Notes: generated by a model not told the origin, from the letters alone. 64,000 nucleotides of DNA from Mycolicibacterium boenickei (GCF_010731295.1 NZ_AP022579.1:4588001-4652000); one strand, 5' to 3'; shown: positions 19,933 through 31,449, numbered from the stretch's first letter. A program made the numbers and translations.

Positions 19933-20568
19933 ATGACCTGGCAGATCTGGCTCGCGTTTCTCGGCGCGTCGATCGCCATCAGTCTGTCCCCCGGAGCCGG
20001 GGCGATCCAGTCGATGGCGACCGGCCTGACCCACGGTGTCCGCCGTGGGTCATGGAGCGTGCTCGGACTCCAGATCGGGCTGCTCGCGCAACTGGTCCTG
20101 GTCGCCGTGGGCCTGGGAGCCGTCGTCGCCAAGTCGATGCTGGCCTTCCACATCGTGAAATGGATCGGTGTGGCGTATCTGATCTACCTGGCGGTCCAGC
20201 AATGGCGCAGCGCCTCGCAGGACCTGCGCGCCCGGATGGGCGGGGCCGGCGAGCGGGGCCGGCTGTCGCTGGTCATGCGCGGATTCCTGGTGAACACCAC
20301 CAACCCGAAGGGTTTGGTGTTCCTGGTGGCGGTGCTGCCGCAGTTCGTGGTGCCCACCGCGCCGTTGCTGCCGCAGTATCTGGCGATCGGGGCGACGATG
20401 GTCGCCGTCGACGTGGTCGTGATGAGCCTCTACACCGGACTGGCGGCGCGGTTGCTCAACTGGCTGCAGACGCCGCGGCAGCAGACCATGCTCGGCCGGG
20501 TGTTCTCCGGGCTGTTCGCCACCGCCGCCGTGGTGCTCTCGCTGGTGCGTCGAGGCGCGACTGCCTAG
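19933..20568 (+). CDS. LysE/RhtB family amino-acid exporter
   Basis: A 211-residue inner-membrane protein with the family signature LSPGAGAI near residue 18 and LVNTTNPKG in the middle, and about five to six hydrophobic segments. Relatives export amino acids such as homoserine, threonine or lysine; the substrate is not inferable. It probably forms a unit with the upstream Ddn-like gene. Its TAG stop interlocks with the stop of the convergent SRPBCC gene in the four-base CTAG at 20565-20568. Confidence 0.88.
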   Translation: MTWQIWLAFLGASIAISLSPGAGAIQSMATGLTHGVRRGSWSVLGLQIGLLAQLVLVAVGLGAVVAKSMLAFHIVKWIGVAYLIYLAVQQWRSASQDLRARMGGAGERGRLSLVMRGFLVNTTNPKGLVFLVAVLPQFVVPTAPLLPQYLAIGATMVAVDVVVMSLYTGLAARLLNWLQTPRQQTMLGRVFSGLFATAAVVLSLVRRGATA

Positions 20569-20975
20569 CTTCCCGTCAATTCCTCCAACGCACCCTTGAT
20601 GATCGGCCCCGCCTGCTCCATCGCGGCGCGCAACGGACCCGCTGCATCGTGTGGCAGCACATCGCGGGACCAGACGAAACGGCAGCGTTGCGGGCCTTCG
20701 GCGACCACCTGCATCACGGCATTGTCGTGCTCGGGCCGTAAGGCATCACCGATCAGCGAGTAGGCGATGCGGCGGGTTTGATCGTCGCGGCTGACCATGT
20801 GCTCACGGGCGACGAAACCGTCGGCGAACGTCACGACCCGAACATCACCGTCGGCTTCGGAGGACGTCACGAAGCCCGGAGCCATGCGCACCGGACCGTC
20901 CGCCCAGTCACCTATCACCTGCCACACGAGGGTGCTGTCGGCTGCAATATCGAGCTCAATCTGGATCGATGCCAT
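20565..20975 (-). CDS. SRPBCC (START-like) family protein
   Basis: A 136-residue polyketide-cyclase/SRPBCC fold protein: MASIQIELDIAADSTLVWQV is the usual first strand and helix, followed by a curved sheet and the closing amphipathic helix ending AALEELT-like. Such proteins bind hydrophobic ligands or act on them; no specific function can be assigned. ATG at 20975 was chosen because upstream residues do not look like the fold. Divergent from the AraC gene. Confidence 0.75.
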   Translation of the reverse strand: MASIQIELDIAADSTLVWQVIGDWADGPVRMAPGFVTSSEADGDVRVVTFADGFVAREHMVSRDDQTRRIAYSLIGDALRPEHDNAVMQVVAEGPQRCRFVWSRDVLPHDAAGPLRAAMEQAGPIIKGALEELTGS

Positions 20976-21032
20976 GCCAATCAGTCTGATCGCGGGCTGA
21001 CCTGGTGTCTTGAACATTCTTGCGGGCCGTGG

Positions 21033-21881
21033 ATGTCGGCCCCCGCGACTAGCGTCGGTGAGGTGCTGACCGCCCAGACACTGATCGCGCGGCCGGATTT
21101 CAGCGTCGCCACCTGGAGTTGCACCGGCGAGCACGCCGAGTGGTCCGAGCCCGAGTGCCCGGTCGACGGACGGTTCGTCCTGGTTCGCTCGGGCAGTTTT
21201 CGCCGGCGCGGGTCAGGCGAGGCGGTGGAACACGACGCGACGCTCGGCTACCTCGGTGGACCGGGAGAGGCTGAGCATTTCGCCCATCCGCACGGCGGCG
21301 ATTCGTGTACGTCGCTGCAGCTCAGCGCCGAACGCTGGTGGCAACTCGCCGGCGAGCCTAAGCGGATCGGAACCGCCGCAGTCTACGTGGACGCCCGTCT
21401 CGAACTCGCGCATCGGCGGTTGCTGGCCAGCAGTCATGCCGATCCCGATTACCAACTGGCAGAGGACCTGGTGCGGCTGGTCGGCTCCGCGTTGCGGGCG
21501 GCCGCACAACGGCCGATACCGGCCGCATCACCGGCCCGGCGGTCCCAGCGGCGGTTGGTAACCCAAGCCCGCGATGCGATCAGGCAGGCCGACGATGCTG
21601 CCGTGGGGCTGTTTCCCCTCGCTGCCGCGCTCGGGGTTTCCCCGTACCGGTTGAGCCGCTCGTTCAGCAACGAACTCGGGGTATCTGTGACGCGGTATCG
21701 CAATCGGGTCAGGGTCGGACGGGCGCTCAACCATCTCCACACGGGTGAATCGACGATGGCCGACGTCGCGGCCGCGCTGGGGTTCGCCGACCAGGCTCAC
21801 TTCTGTCGCACGATGCGTGCACACACCGGGTGGACACCGACCGCGACCCGGCGTGAATTACGCCGCGTCGGTGTGGGTTAG
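21033..21881 (+). CDS. AraC family transcriptional regulator
   Basis: A 282-residue regulator with an N-terminal cupin-like ligand domain (about 1-150) and a C-terminal double helix-turn-helix (about 180-275) including LFPLAAALGVSPYRLSRSF and STMADVAAALGFADQAHF. Start uncertain: ATG at 21033 or GTG at 21063 (VLTAQTLIARP) are both plausible. It may regulate the divergent SRPBCC gene. Its end overlaps the nadC end by four bases. Confidence 0.85.
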   Translation: MSAPATSVGEVLTAQTLIARPDFSVATWSCTGEHAEWSEPECPVDGRFVLVRSGSFRRRGSGEAVEHDATLGYLGGPGEAEHFAHPHGGDSCTSLQLSAERWWQLAGEPKRIGTAAVYVDARLELAHRRLLASSHADPDYQLAEDLVRLVGSALRAAAQRPIPAASPARRSQRRLVTQARDAIRQADDAAVGLFPLAAALGVSPYRLSRSFSNELGVSVTRYRNRVRVGRALNHLHTGESTMADVAAALGFADQAHFCRTMRAHTGWTPTATRRELRRVGVG

Positions 21882-22735
21882 GTGTCCAGACCGATGTCGA
21901 GCGCCCGCACCGAATGCGTGAGCCCCCCGATCGCGAGGTAGTCGACCCCGGTGCCTGCATAGTCTGCCGCGCTGTCCAGCGTCAGGCCGCCCGACGATTC
22001 CAGCAGCGTTTTGGGTGAGTGCTTGTCCCGGCGTTGCACCGCGATCTGGGTCTGCCAGACCGGGAAGTTGTCCAGCAACACCAGCTCCACGTCGGCCGCG
22101 AGCACATCGTCGAGTTGTTCGAGTGAATCCACCTCGACCTCACACGGCAGATCCGGCGCCTCCCCGCGGACCGCCTTGAGCGCGGCCAGTACCGACCCGG
22201 CCGCGGCGACGTGGTTGTCCTTGATCAGTGCGGCGTCGCCCAGCCCCATCCGGTGGTTGACCCCGCCGCCGACTCGCACGGCGTACTTCTGCAGGGCCCG
22301 CAGGCCCGGCAGTGTCTTGCGCGTGTCGCGGATCTTGGCGTGGGTACCTTCGACCGCGTCGACCCAGGCCGCCGTCGCGGTGGCGATCCCCGACAGGTGG
22401 CACATCAGGTTCAGCATGGTGCGTTCGGCAGTGAGCAGCCCGCGGGTCGGCGCCTCGACGGTCAGGATCGACGAACGGGCGTCCAATCGCGCACCGTCCT
22501 CGACCCGGTCGAGCACCCGGTAGCCGTCGGCGCCGAGCACCTCGTCGAGCACCAGCAGCGCGATGTCGACACCTGCGGCCACGCCCGGCTCCCGGTTGAC
22601 CACCGAGGCGGTGGTCATGGCGTCGGCGCCGACCGTGGCGAGCGTCGTGATGTCCGGGCCGTAGCGCAGGTCTTCTTCGAGTGCCCGCGCGATCGTCGCC
22701 CGCGCTTCGGCCAGCTCGATATCCGAAAGTGCCAT
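21878..22735 (-). CDS. nadC: Quinolinate phosphoribosyltransferase (decarboxylating)
   Basis: NadC turns quinolinate and PRPP into nicotinate mononucleotide. The 285-residue protein has ERTMLNLMCHLSGIATAT, the KIRDTRKTLPGLR phosphate-binding segment, GGGVNHRMGLGDAALIKDNH and VEVDSLEQLDD. The ATG at 22735 (MALSD) overlaps the nadB stop by one base (TGATG); an in-frame GTG at 22741 is less likely. Last gene of the nadABC operon. Confidence 0.96.
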   Translation of the reverse strand: MALSDIELAEARATIARALEEDLRYGPDITTLATVGADAMTTASVVNREPGVAAGVDIALLVLDEVLGADGYRVLDRVEDGARLDARSSILTVEAPTRGLLTAERTMLNLMCHLSGIATATAAWVDAVEGTHAKIRDTRKTLPGLRALQKYAVRVGGGVNHRMGLGDAALIKDNHVAAAGSVLAALKAVRGEAPDLPCEVEVDSLEQLDDVLAADVELVLLDNFPVWQTQIAVQRRDKHSPKTLLESSGGLTLDSAADYAGTGVDYLAIGGLTHSVRALDIGLDT

Positions 22736-24332
22736 CAGCACACCGCCGTTGCGGTATCGAGTGCAGGACGGCCGGCTACGGCACGAATCGTCACGGAATG
22801 CTCCTGGGCTGGGTCGGTTTCGGGGTGATCGCCACGATGGTGGCAGCCACGGCTCTCGGTGCGCGCCAAGGCCGCGGCGGCAATCGCACGGGCGGTGACG
22901 GTCAGCGCGGCGTCCTCGAAGCTCTGCCGGTTGCCGGGTTGTACCGACCGGGCATCGGCCAGAACGGCATCCAGCCGGCCCAGCCCCTCGGCGTCGCGGA
23001 CCACTGACGCGTGCTCGGACATGGCGCGCTGCAAGACATCTCGGTTGACGGAATCATGGCGGCGGTCCTGTGGCGCCTGCGCACGCACCGATCCCGCCGC
23101 GCTCGCGTGCTCGGCGGCGAGGCGCCCGGCCCGTCCGCCGACGACGAGTCCCTCCAGCAGGCTGTTGGAAGCCAACCGGTTGGCCCCGTGCATCCCGGTT
23201 CGGGCCACTTCCCCGGCCGCGAAGAGCCCCGGAAGTTCGGTGCGCCCGTGCACGTCGGTGACCACGCCACCACAGCTGTAATGGGCGCCGGGCACCACCG
23301 GAATGGGTCGACGGGTCGGGTCGACACCGGCCTCCGCACATGCCGCCGCCACCGTGGGAAATCGGTCGGCGAATCGGTCGATGCCCCGGGCATCGAGATA
23401 CACGCACGGGTCGCCGGTGGCGCTCAACCTCGCGTTGATGGCAGCGGCGACCACGTCCCGCGGGGCCAGATCGCCCATCGGGTGAACGCCTTCGGTCACC
23501 GAATTACCTTGCGAGTCAACGAGTATGGCACCTTCGCCACGCAGCGCTTCAGTGATGAGAGGACGCCGGCCGCCACCGTTCTCGGCGTACAGCATGGTCG
23601 GGTGGAACTGGACGAACTCGATGTCGCGGACCGGGACGCCGGCCCAGAGCGCCAGCGCTATGCCATCGCCGGTCGACCCACTGGGATTGGTGGTGGCCGC
23701 GTACACGTGGCCGAGACCTCCGGTGGCCAGGACGACCGACGGTGCATGGATGATGCCCGGGCCGTCCTCGTTGCGCACCAGCACCCCGGTCACCGTGGTG
23801 TCGTCCCGCAGGACTTGCAGTGCCACATGGTCGCGGCGGATGTCGAGGTTGGCCGCCGCCGAATCGAGGGCTCGCTGCACCTCGGCCCCGGTGGCATCGC
23901 CGCCGGCGTGAATGATGCGGCGCCGGGTGTGTCCGCCCTCGCGGGTCAGCGCCCAGCGCCCGGGAGCGGTCTCGTCGAACTGTGCACCGTCGGCCACCAG
24001 ATCGGCGACGGCGCCGTAGCCGGCCGCGACGATGGAGCGCACCGCGTCCGGATCGCACAGACCGCCTCCGGCGGCGACCGTGTCGGCGACGTGCGCCTCG
24101 ACCGAATCCTCGGTATCCGGCAGGACGACCGCGATGCCACCCTGGGCGTAGAACGTCGCCGTCTCACGGGCCTTGCTCAGCACCACCACCCGTCGACCGC
24201 GGCGATGCGCGGCCAGGGCCGCCACCAGGCCCGCGACGCCGGTGCCGACCACGACGACGTCAGCGCGCTGCTGCCACAGCGTCGAACTGCCGCATGCGAA
24301 GCGGCTCGATCCCCGGGCGCTGCCCGTCGGGG

Positions 24333-24336
<4 letters not shown>
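22735..24336 (-). CDS. nadB: L-aspartate oxidase
   Basis: NadB is the FAD enzyme that oxidises aspartate to iminoaspartate for NadA. The 533-residue protein begins its Rossmann site with [17 protein letters not shown] near residue 27, has the [10 protein letters not shown] loop, the catalytic-region FVQFHPT and PRDVVAAAI, and HYSCGGV and [15 protein letters not shown] at 24336 overlaps the nadA stop (ATGA). Confidence 0.95.
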
Positions 24337-25376
<1,040 letters not shown>

Positions 25377-25399
25377 GCCGACCTCCTCCACTAGGTCAG

Positions 25400-25422
25400 G
25401 TTTTCGACTTATAATCGAAAAC
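25400..25422. promoter_or_regulatory. NrtR-type operator between nadA and its regulator
   Basis: A perfect 8-base inverted repeat, GTTTTCGA (25400-25407), seven-base spacer, TCGAAAAC (25415-25422). It ends directly before the regulator ATG at 25423. TATAAT (25410-25415) inside it, seven bases before that ATG, gives a leaderless plus-strand promoter. An AT-rich -10-like TATAAG on the minus strand can serve nadA. Binding would block both directions. Confidence 0.8.
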
Positions 25423-26115
25423 ATGCCACATGGTAACACCGCGCACGAAGTGCTCGCCGTCGTGTTCCAGGTTCGCGGTCTCGACACCCGCCAGCCCAAC
25501 CTCAACGTTCTGCTGTGGCAGCGGGCGCTGGACCCTGAGCGGGGCAAATGGTCATTGCCGGGCGGCAGGCTCGAGGACGACGAGGATCTGATCAGCTCCG
25601 TGCGACGACAGCTGGCCGACAAGGTCGACCTGCGCGAACTCGCTCATCTTGAGCAATTGGCAGTGTTCTCGGACCCGCACCGGGTGCCCGGCGTGCGGAC
25701 CATCGCATCCACCTTCCTTGGCCTGGTGCCCTCCCCGGCCACCCCGGCCCTGCCACCGGACACCCGGTGGCATCCGGTCAGCGACCTGCCCCCGATGGCC
25801 TTCGACCATGCACCGATGGTCGAGCACGCGCGCAATCGGCTGGTGGCCAAGATGTCGTACACGAACATCGGATTCGCGTTGGCGCCAAAAGAATTCGCGC
25901 TGTCCTCGCTGCGCGACATCTACAGCGCCGCGCTCGATTATCAAGTCGACGCCACGAACCTGCAGCGGGTGCTGGAACGTCGCAAGGTCATCACCCGCAC
26001 CGGCACCACCGCCCGATCCGGCCGGAGCGGAGGTCGCCCCGCGGCCCTCTACCGCTTCACCGACTCGCGGTACCGCGTCACCGACGAATTCGCCGCTCTG
26101 CGCCCACCCGGGTGA
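25423..26115 (+). CDS. nadR: Nudix-related transcriptional regulator of NAD synthesis (NrtR/NadR type)
   Basis: A 230-residue protein with an N-terminal Nudix-like domain (about 1-140) and a C-terminal winged helix (about 150-225, [24 protein letters not shown]). The Nudix box [18 protein letters not shown] loses the REUxEE catalytic glutamates (RQLADKVDL), as in NrtR repressors that sense ADP-ribose-type ligands instead of hydrolysing them. It corresponds to M. tuberculosis Rv1593c. Position and operator indicate autoregulation and repression of nadABC. The symbol follows usage in mycobacteria. Confidence 0.85.
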   Translation: MPHGNTAHEVLAVVFQVRGLDTRQPNLNVLLWQRALDPERGKWSLPGGRLEDDEDLISSVRRQLADKVDLRELAHLEQLAVFSDPHRVPGVRTIASTFLGLVPSPATPALPPDTRWHPVSDLPPMAFDHAPMVEHARNRLVAKMSYTNIGFALAPKEFALSSLRDIYSAALDYQVDATNLQRVLERRKVITRTGTTARSGRSGGRPAALYRFTDSRYRVTDEFAALRPPG

Positions 26116-26124
26116 GTCGACTGG

Positions 26125-26151
26125 ATTCTTAGACCCTTCTTAAGTAAGAAT
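26125..26151. repeat. AT-rich nested inverted repeats upstream of the lipase gene
   Basis: TTCTTA-AG-TAAGAA (26137-26150) is an inverted repeat, and ATTCTTA (26125-26131) repeats its left arm and can also pair with TAAGAAT (26145-26151). It ends seven bases before the lipase ATG, so it could be an operator or a stop signal for the regulator transcript. No function shown. Confidence 0.4.
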
Positions 26152-26157
26152 GCCCGG

Positions 26158-27489
26158 ATGGACTTGGGCAGTGCGGCCACCGTCTCGGCAGCCGAATGGA
26201 TCGGTCGAGCACCTCACGAGGACCTCGACCCGGCCGTTCGGCCAGTACTCCCCCAGAAAGACGCGTTCTACGTACCGCCCGCAGGGTTCCAGCACGCCGA
26301 ACCGGGCACCGTCCTGCGCAGCCGCGACGTCGAGCTGGCATTTCTGGGCCTCATCCCGCAGCGCCTGCAGGCCACACAGCTGCTGTACCGCTCCACTGAC
26401 CGCAACGGCAACCCCGAAGCGGCCGCCACCACTGTCATCGTCCCGGCCGACGCCGCACCGGACTGCCCGGTGGTGTCGTACCAGTGCGCGATCGACGCCA
26501 TCTCCGCCCGCTGCTTCCCGTCGTACGCGCTGCGCCACCACGCCAAGGCCACCGGCTCCCTGGCTCAGCTGGAGTTCCTGCTGATCTCGGCCGCCCTCGC
26601 CGAAGGCTGGGCGGTCTCGGTTCCCGACCACGAGGGCGTCAACGGCATGTGGGGTGCGCCCTACGAGCCCGGCTACCGCGTGCTCGACGGCTTGCGGGCC
26701 GCGATCAACGCCGAGCACCTGTCTTTGTCGCCAACCGCGCGCATCGGACTGTGGGGATACTCCGGCGGCGGCCTGGCGAGCGCCTGGGCGGCCGAGATGG
26801 CCGGCAGCTACGCGCCCGAGCTCAACATCGTCGGCGCCGTCCTCGGCTCCCCCGTCGGCGATCTGGGTAACACCTTCCGCCGACTGAACGGCACCGTGTT
26901 CTCCGGCCTGCCTGCACTCGTGGTGGCCGCCCTCGCCGACATCTACCCCAACCTCAACCGGGTCATCGCCGAGCACGCCACGACCGAAGGACGCAAGATC
27001 CTCGACCGGCTGCACCGGATGACCACCGTGGAGGCCATCGTGCGCATGTTCCGCACGGACATGGCCGACCTCGTGGACATGCCGCTGGAGGAAATCCTCG
27101 ACGGACCCGAAGTCAGTGAGGTGTTCCACGACACCAAACTCGGTGTGGCCGTGCCGGTTCCGCCCGTGCTGATCGTCCAGGCCGTGCACGACGAGATCAT
27201 CTCGGTCGACGACATCGACGAGCTCGCCGACACCTATCTGGCCGGCGGCGCCGACGTGACCTACCACCGTGATCTGTTCAGCGAACACCTGCTGCTGCAC
27301 CCGTTCTCGGCGCCGATGGCGCTGCGCTGGCTGACGGACCGCTTCGCCGACCGTCCGCTGACCGCCAACCTGGTGCGCTCCAAGTGGCCGACGCTGCTCA
27401 ACCCCATCACCTATATGGGCATGGCGCGCCTGGCCGGTATCGCCACCAAGGTCGCACTGGGCCGGACAGTCCGGCGACGCCCGCTCTGA
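26158..27489 (+). CDS. Secretory-lipase family alpha/beta hydrolase (Rv1592c-like)
   Basis: A 443-residue hydrolase of the LIP family (PF03583 type). The nucleophile elbow is GYSGGG with S202; [12 protein letters not shown] holds a candidate Asp and EHLLLHPF a candidate His. M. tuberculosis Rv1592c has the same position beside the Nudix regulator. No clear N-terminal signal peptide is seen, despite the family name. The ATG at 26158 has no strong ribosome site. Likely substrates are acyl esters; none can be specified. Confidence 0.85.
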   Translation: MDLGSAATVSAAEWIGRAPHEDLDPAVRPVLPQKDAFYVPPAGFQHAEPGTVLRSRDVELAFLGLIPQRLQATQLLYRSTDRNGNPEAAATTVIVPADAAPDCPVVSYQCAIDAISARCFPSYALRHHAKATGSLAQLEFLLISAALAEGWAVSVPDHEGVNGMWGAPYEPGYRVLDGLRAAINAEHLSLSPTARIGLWGYSGGGLASAWAAEMAGSYAPELNIVGAVLGSPVGDLGNTFRRLNGTVFSGLPALVVAALADIYPNLNRVIAEHATTEGRKILDRLHRMTTVEAIVRMFRTDMADLVDMPLEEILDGPEVSEVFHDTKLGVAVPVPPVLIVQAVHDEIISVDDIDELADTYLAGGADVTYHRDLFSEHLLLHPFSAPMALRWLTDRFADRPLTANLVRSKWPTLLNPITYMGMARLAGIATKVALGRTVRRRPL

Positions 27490-27518
27490 CCCGTCCCACG
27501 CTGGCACAATGGGGGTAG

Positions 27519-28337
27519 ATGCGTTATATCCGTCAGCCCCCGACGGTGGCCCTGCGCGACAGCGTCGACCACCTGTGGTGCCTTGCGGACGGGCCCAGGT
27601 ACCCGGCTGAGCGCATCCTGCCGACAGGCACCACCGAACTCGTCATCAATCTCGGTGCTGATGCCGTCTCCATAACCAACCAGCAAGGTTCACAACGATT
27701 TTCCGGGACCGTTGTCTCCGGTCCCTACTCCCGGCCGTTCGATATCGACGCACGCGAGCACACCGCGATGGTGGGCGTGCATTTCAAGCCGGGCGGAGTC
27801 CGCGCCGCCCTCGGAGTATCACCGCACGAACTGCTCGGCACCCACGTCGGTCTCGACACGTTGTGGAACGGCGCGGCTGCCGACCTCCGGACCGAGATCT
27901 GCCAGGCGGAGTCGGTCAGGAAACGCTTCGCCATCGTGGAGTTCGCATTGCTCGCCCGTTCCCGCGGCGGCCGCGGGCTGACCCGCGAAGTCGCCTTCGC
28001 GGTGCACGTACTCAGCCTCGACCACCGCCCACCGTCGATCGAATCACTGGCGCGCGCAATTGGTTTCAGCCACCGCAGGCTGATCCAGCTGTTCACCACC
28101 CAGGTCGGGATGCCGCCAAAACGGTTCGCCCGCCTGCAGCGGTTCCGACACGCGCACGACGCCGTCGCCACGGCCCTGTCACCGCCGCATTGGCCCACAT
28201 TTGCCGTCGAGCACGGATACGCCGACCAGTCACACATGATCAGGGAGTTCCAGGAGTTCTCCGGGATGACGCCCGGCCAGCAACTGTGCCGAAGCCGGTA
28301 CGTCGCGAAAGACGACCACATCGCACTCGAACGGTAG
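27519..28337 (+). CDS. AraC family transcriptional regulator
   Basis: A 272-residue protein with an N-terminal DUF6597-like domain (PTGTTELVINLG and VGVHFKPGGVRAALG) and a C-terminal AraC helix-turn-helix pair: SIESLARAIGFSHRRLIQLF and FAVEHGYADQSHMIREF near residues 170-245. It stands alone upstream of a VOC gene 48 bases away in the same direction, which it may control or be cotranscribed with. Effector unknown. Confidence 0.85.
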   Translation: MRYIRQPPTVALRDSVDHLWCLADGPRYPAERILPTGTTELVINLGADAVSITNQQGSQRFSGTVVSGPYSRPFDIDAREHTAMVGVHFKPGGVRAALGVSPHELLGTHVGLDTLWNGAAADLRTEICQAESVRKRFAIVEFALLARSRGGRGLTREVAFAVHVLSLDHRPPSIESLARAIGFSHRRLIQLFTTQVGMPPKRFARLQRFRHAHDAVATALSPPHWPTFAVEHGYADQSHMIREFQEFSGMTPGQQLCRSRYVAKDDHIALER

Positions 28338-28385
28338 GTCAATTTTCTTCAATACATCCGCCGCGAAGTTCCGCAGACTGCAGTC

Positions 28386-28793
28386 ATGTCTGGACACACC
28401 TTCCGTACCGGCGCGATCCGCTACCAGGTCACCGACGTCGAGCGCGCAGTCGCCTTTTACACCGAACACCTGGGGTTCGATGTCGCCATCCGCGGCGGAC
28501 CCGCATTCGCGTCCGTCGTCAACGGCAACCTCACCGTGTTCTTGAGCGGGCCCGGCAGTTCAGGCGCACGTCAACTACCCGACGGCACCCCGCAGACGCC
28601 CGGCGGCTACAACCGGTTTGTGCTCGAGGTCGACGACCTCGACGCGGCCATCACCGAGCTGCGGGAAGCCGATGTCACGTTCCGCAATTCGGTGGAGACG
28701 GGTCCTGGCGGCCGGCAGATCCAGATCACCGACCCCGACGGCAACCCCATCGAGCTTTTCGAAGCTGTAGCCGTCAAACGCTCGGCGGACTGA
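28386..28793 (+). CDS. VOC family (glyoxalase-like) protein
   Basis: A 135-residue vicinal-oxygen-chelate fold with two beta-alpha-beta-beta-beta modules: RYQVTDVERAVAFYTEHLGF at about 12-31 and RFVLEVDDLDAAITELREAD followed by the C-terminal QITDPDGNPIELFE, whose last Glu is a usual metal ligand. Glyoxalases, dioxygenases and resistance proteins share this fold, so the reaction is open. The end overlaps the convergent DUF2567 gene by 20 bases. Confidence 0.85.
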   Translation: MSGHTFRTGAIRYQVTDVERAVAFYTEHLGFDVAIRGGPAFASVVNGNLTVFLSGPGSSGARQLPDGTPQTPGGYNRFVLEVDDLDAAITELREADVTFRNSVETGPGGRQIQITDPDGNPIELFEAVAVKRSAD

Positions 28794-29481
28794 CCACAGG
28801 CGGAATCACCGGATAGGTCGGGGTCTCCACAGGAGGCCATGCCCCCAGGTCGTCACGCACGGTCGAGACCGCGATCAACGCGTAGACCATCGCCGCCGCG
28901 GCCGCAGGAAACAGGATCGTCCCGGCGATCTGCAGCGGCGTGTGCCCGAAAAAGACCGACGCGGCCTCCACCACATAGTGGACGCGGTGTTCGGGCGTGA
29001 CCGGCGCGCCTGCGATGTCGAGCGAGCCAAACCGCCAATGGGCAAGCGCCGCACCGACACCGGCAGCCACCGCCGTGGCCACCGAGCACCCCACAGCCAA
29101 CGCGGCGACCATGACCGGCCCACGATGCGGGGTCCACTGCCACACTGCCACCGCAGCCACGACCGCCATGACGACGAGCAATCCGACGAACATGAATGCC
29201 GACGTGAAGAAGTGGTCGGACTCGCCCCCCAGGTAGGCGTGCACCCGCTCACCGCCACGGGTCAGCGCCACCACGCCGTGAACGCCGGGCGCAACGAAAG
29301 CCCACAGGGCTCCGAGAACGGCACCGCCAACCGCCAGCGCCGCGATCACGATCGCTACTGCCCGCTCACGCGAAACCCGTGGCGCACCGGGGACATTGGC
29401 GGGAGCCGGGCCGGCCGAGACCATCTGCTCTTCGCCCGAGAGGCTCATCGGTGCCTTCTGCTCTTCGCCCGAGAGGCTCAT
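28774..29481 (-). CDS. DUF2567 membrane protein (Rv1591-like)
   Basis: A 235-residue membrane protein with four hydrophobic segments (about residues 38-58, 85-108, 115-138 and 182-205) and a Pro-rich tail. M. tuberculosis Rv1591 sits in the same place after the small gene downstream of bioB. The ATG at 29481 overlaps the bsaP stop (ATGA). A second ATG at 29448, in an exact copy of the same 25 bases, is preceded by GAAGG, so either or both may be used. Function unknown. Confidence 0.78.
   Translation of the reverse strand: MSLSGEEQKAPMSLSGEEQMVSAGPAPANVPGAPRVSRERAVAIVIAALAVGGAVLGALWAFVAPGVHGVVALTRGGERVHAYLGGESDHFFTSAFMFVGLLVVMAVVAAVAVWQWTPHRGPVMVAALAVGCSVATAVAAGVGAALAHWRFGSLDIAGAPVTPEHRVHYVVEAASVFFGHTPLQIAGTILFPAAAAAMVYALIAVSTVRDDLGAWPPVETPTYPVIPPVVSPPSV
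29424..29481 (-). repeat. 25-base tandem duplication at the DUF2567 start
   Basis: The same 25 bases occur at 29481-29457 and 29448-29424 on the minus strand, 33 bases apart, each encoding MSLSGEEQ. Each copy can form a small hairpin from CTCTCGGG and CGAAGAG-type arms. The in-frame period duplicates the start codon. Confidence 0.85.
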
Positions 29482-29726
29482 CGCCGCGTATCCAGGTCCG
29501 TCGAATCCACCTGCCCATGCCGCGAGCACTTGGCCCACCACCCGGTCGGCCGCACCTGGACGATCATCCGGCGGCCACACTCGGCGCAGTACCGCGGCGG
29601 CTCGAGGCCGAGCTGGGCCGCGGTAGGAACCACCTTTGCATCCGCCGCGTCAGCCTGGACCCCGGTATAGACGTTGTATAGGCCGGCGCCGACGGGTGCG
29701 GGCAGAGCCGGCGTTTCCTCGATCAT
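29478..29726 (-). CDS. bsaP: Biotin synthase auxiliary protein (Rv1590-like)
   Basis: An 82-residue protein with C47-x2-C50 (CAEC), C67 and H70 (AKCSRH), a likely metal or Fe-S site. The homologue Rv1590 lies at the same place after bioB and has been described as an accessory protein (BsaP) that mycobacterial BioB needs to convert dethiobiotin to biotin. The start is unsettled: ATG at 29726 follows AGG at five bases, but GTG codons at 29729 and 29732 are in frame. It lies 13 bases after bioB and overlaps the next gene. Confidence 0.82.
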   Translation of the reverse strand: MIEETPALPAPVGAGLYNVYTGVQADAADAKVVPTAAQLGLEPPRYCAECGRRMIVQVRPTGWWAKCSRHGQVDSTDLDTRR

Positions 29727-29739
29727 CACCACCTAAGTT

Positions 29740-30765
<1,026 letters not shown>

Positions 30766-30791
30766 TCATGTGGGCCGGTCGAGCCGACACT

Positions 30792-30804
30792 TGAACACCG
30801 TTCA
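30792..30804. promoter_or_regulatory. BioQ operator between bioB and bioQ
   Basis: TGAAC-ACC-GTTCA, a perfect 5-base inverted repeat identical to the site upstream of bioF. Downstream on the plus strand TAGGGT (30808-30813) stands six bases before the bioQ GTG at 30820, so the box covers the promoter of bioQ and the upstream region of bioB. Confidence 0.82.
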
Positions 30805-30819
30805 GGCTAGGGTAACGGT

Positions 30820-31437
30820 GTGCAACTCCACAAACCCGACGTGGTGGATGCGGCGACGGCCATCCTCGACAACTACGGCATCGCCGACCTGACGATGCGG
30901 CGCCTGGCTCGTGAGCTCAATGTCAGCCCGGGCGCGCTGTACTGGCACTTCGCCAACAAACAGGAGCTGCTCGGCGCCGTCGCCGACCGGATCCTTGAGC
31001 CCGTCCGTATCGAAAGCGCGGTGCCAGCATGGCCGGGCCGAATCCACCAGATCTGCGTGGCGTTGCGTGACGCGCTGTTGTCGCACACGGACGGAGCCGA
31101 GCTGGTCTCGTCCAGTTTTGCCGCCGGGCAATCCCGGATCGTCGTCGAAATCGTGGCGCAGCTCGCCGATGCCGCCCGACAAGCCGGTGTGGTGTCGCCC
31201 GATGACGAGTTGGCCGCACGCACGGTGCTCTATTACGTGCTGGGCTTCACCGCCGACGAACAATCGCGGCTGCAATGGGACGCCGCGGGGGCACTTGCCG
31301 ATGAGCAGTCGGTGCTCAACCACGACACGTCGCGGCAATTCGACTTCGGCCTGCAATTACTCGTCGATGGGTTGGCAGTACGTGGCGCAAGCACGCTCAG
31401 CTCCGGCCGCGACATCCCGCAACGCAGCCAGGGCTGA
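30820..31437 (+). CDS. bioQ: TetR family biotin repressor
   Basis: A 205-residue TetR protein: helix-turn-helix LTMRRLARELNVSPGALYWH at residues 26-45, then a ligand-binding domain. BioQ regulates bioFD/bioB genes in corynebacteria and mycobacteria, where biotin supply is not handled by a BirA repressor domain. GTG at 30820 appears leaderless, with the operator 16 bases upstream, which implies autoregulation. It ends before a shared hairpin facing the 2H-phosphoesterase gene. Confidence 0.88.
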   Translation: MQLHKPDVVDAATAILDNYGIADLTMRRLARELNVSPGALYWHFANKQELLGAVADRILEPVRIESAVPAWPGRIHQICVALRDALLSHTDGAELVSSSFAAGQSRIVVEIVAQLADAARQAGVVSPDDELAARTVLYYVLGFTADEQSRLQWDAAGALADEQSVLNHDTSRQFDFGLQLLVDGLAVRGASTLSSGRDIPQRSQG

Positions 31438-31449
31438 GCCTTCGAGCGG

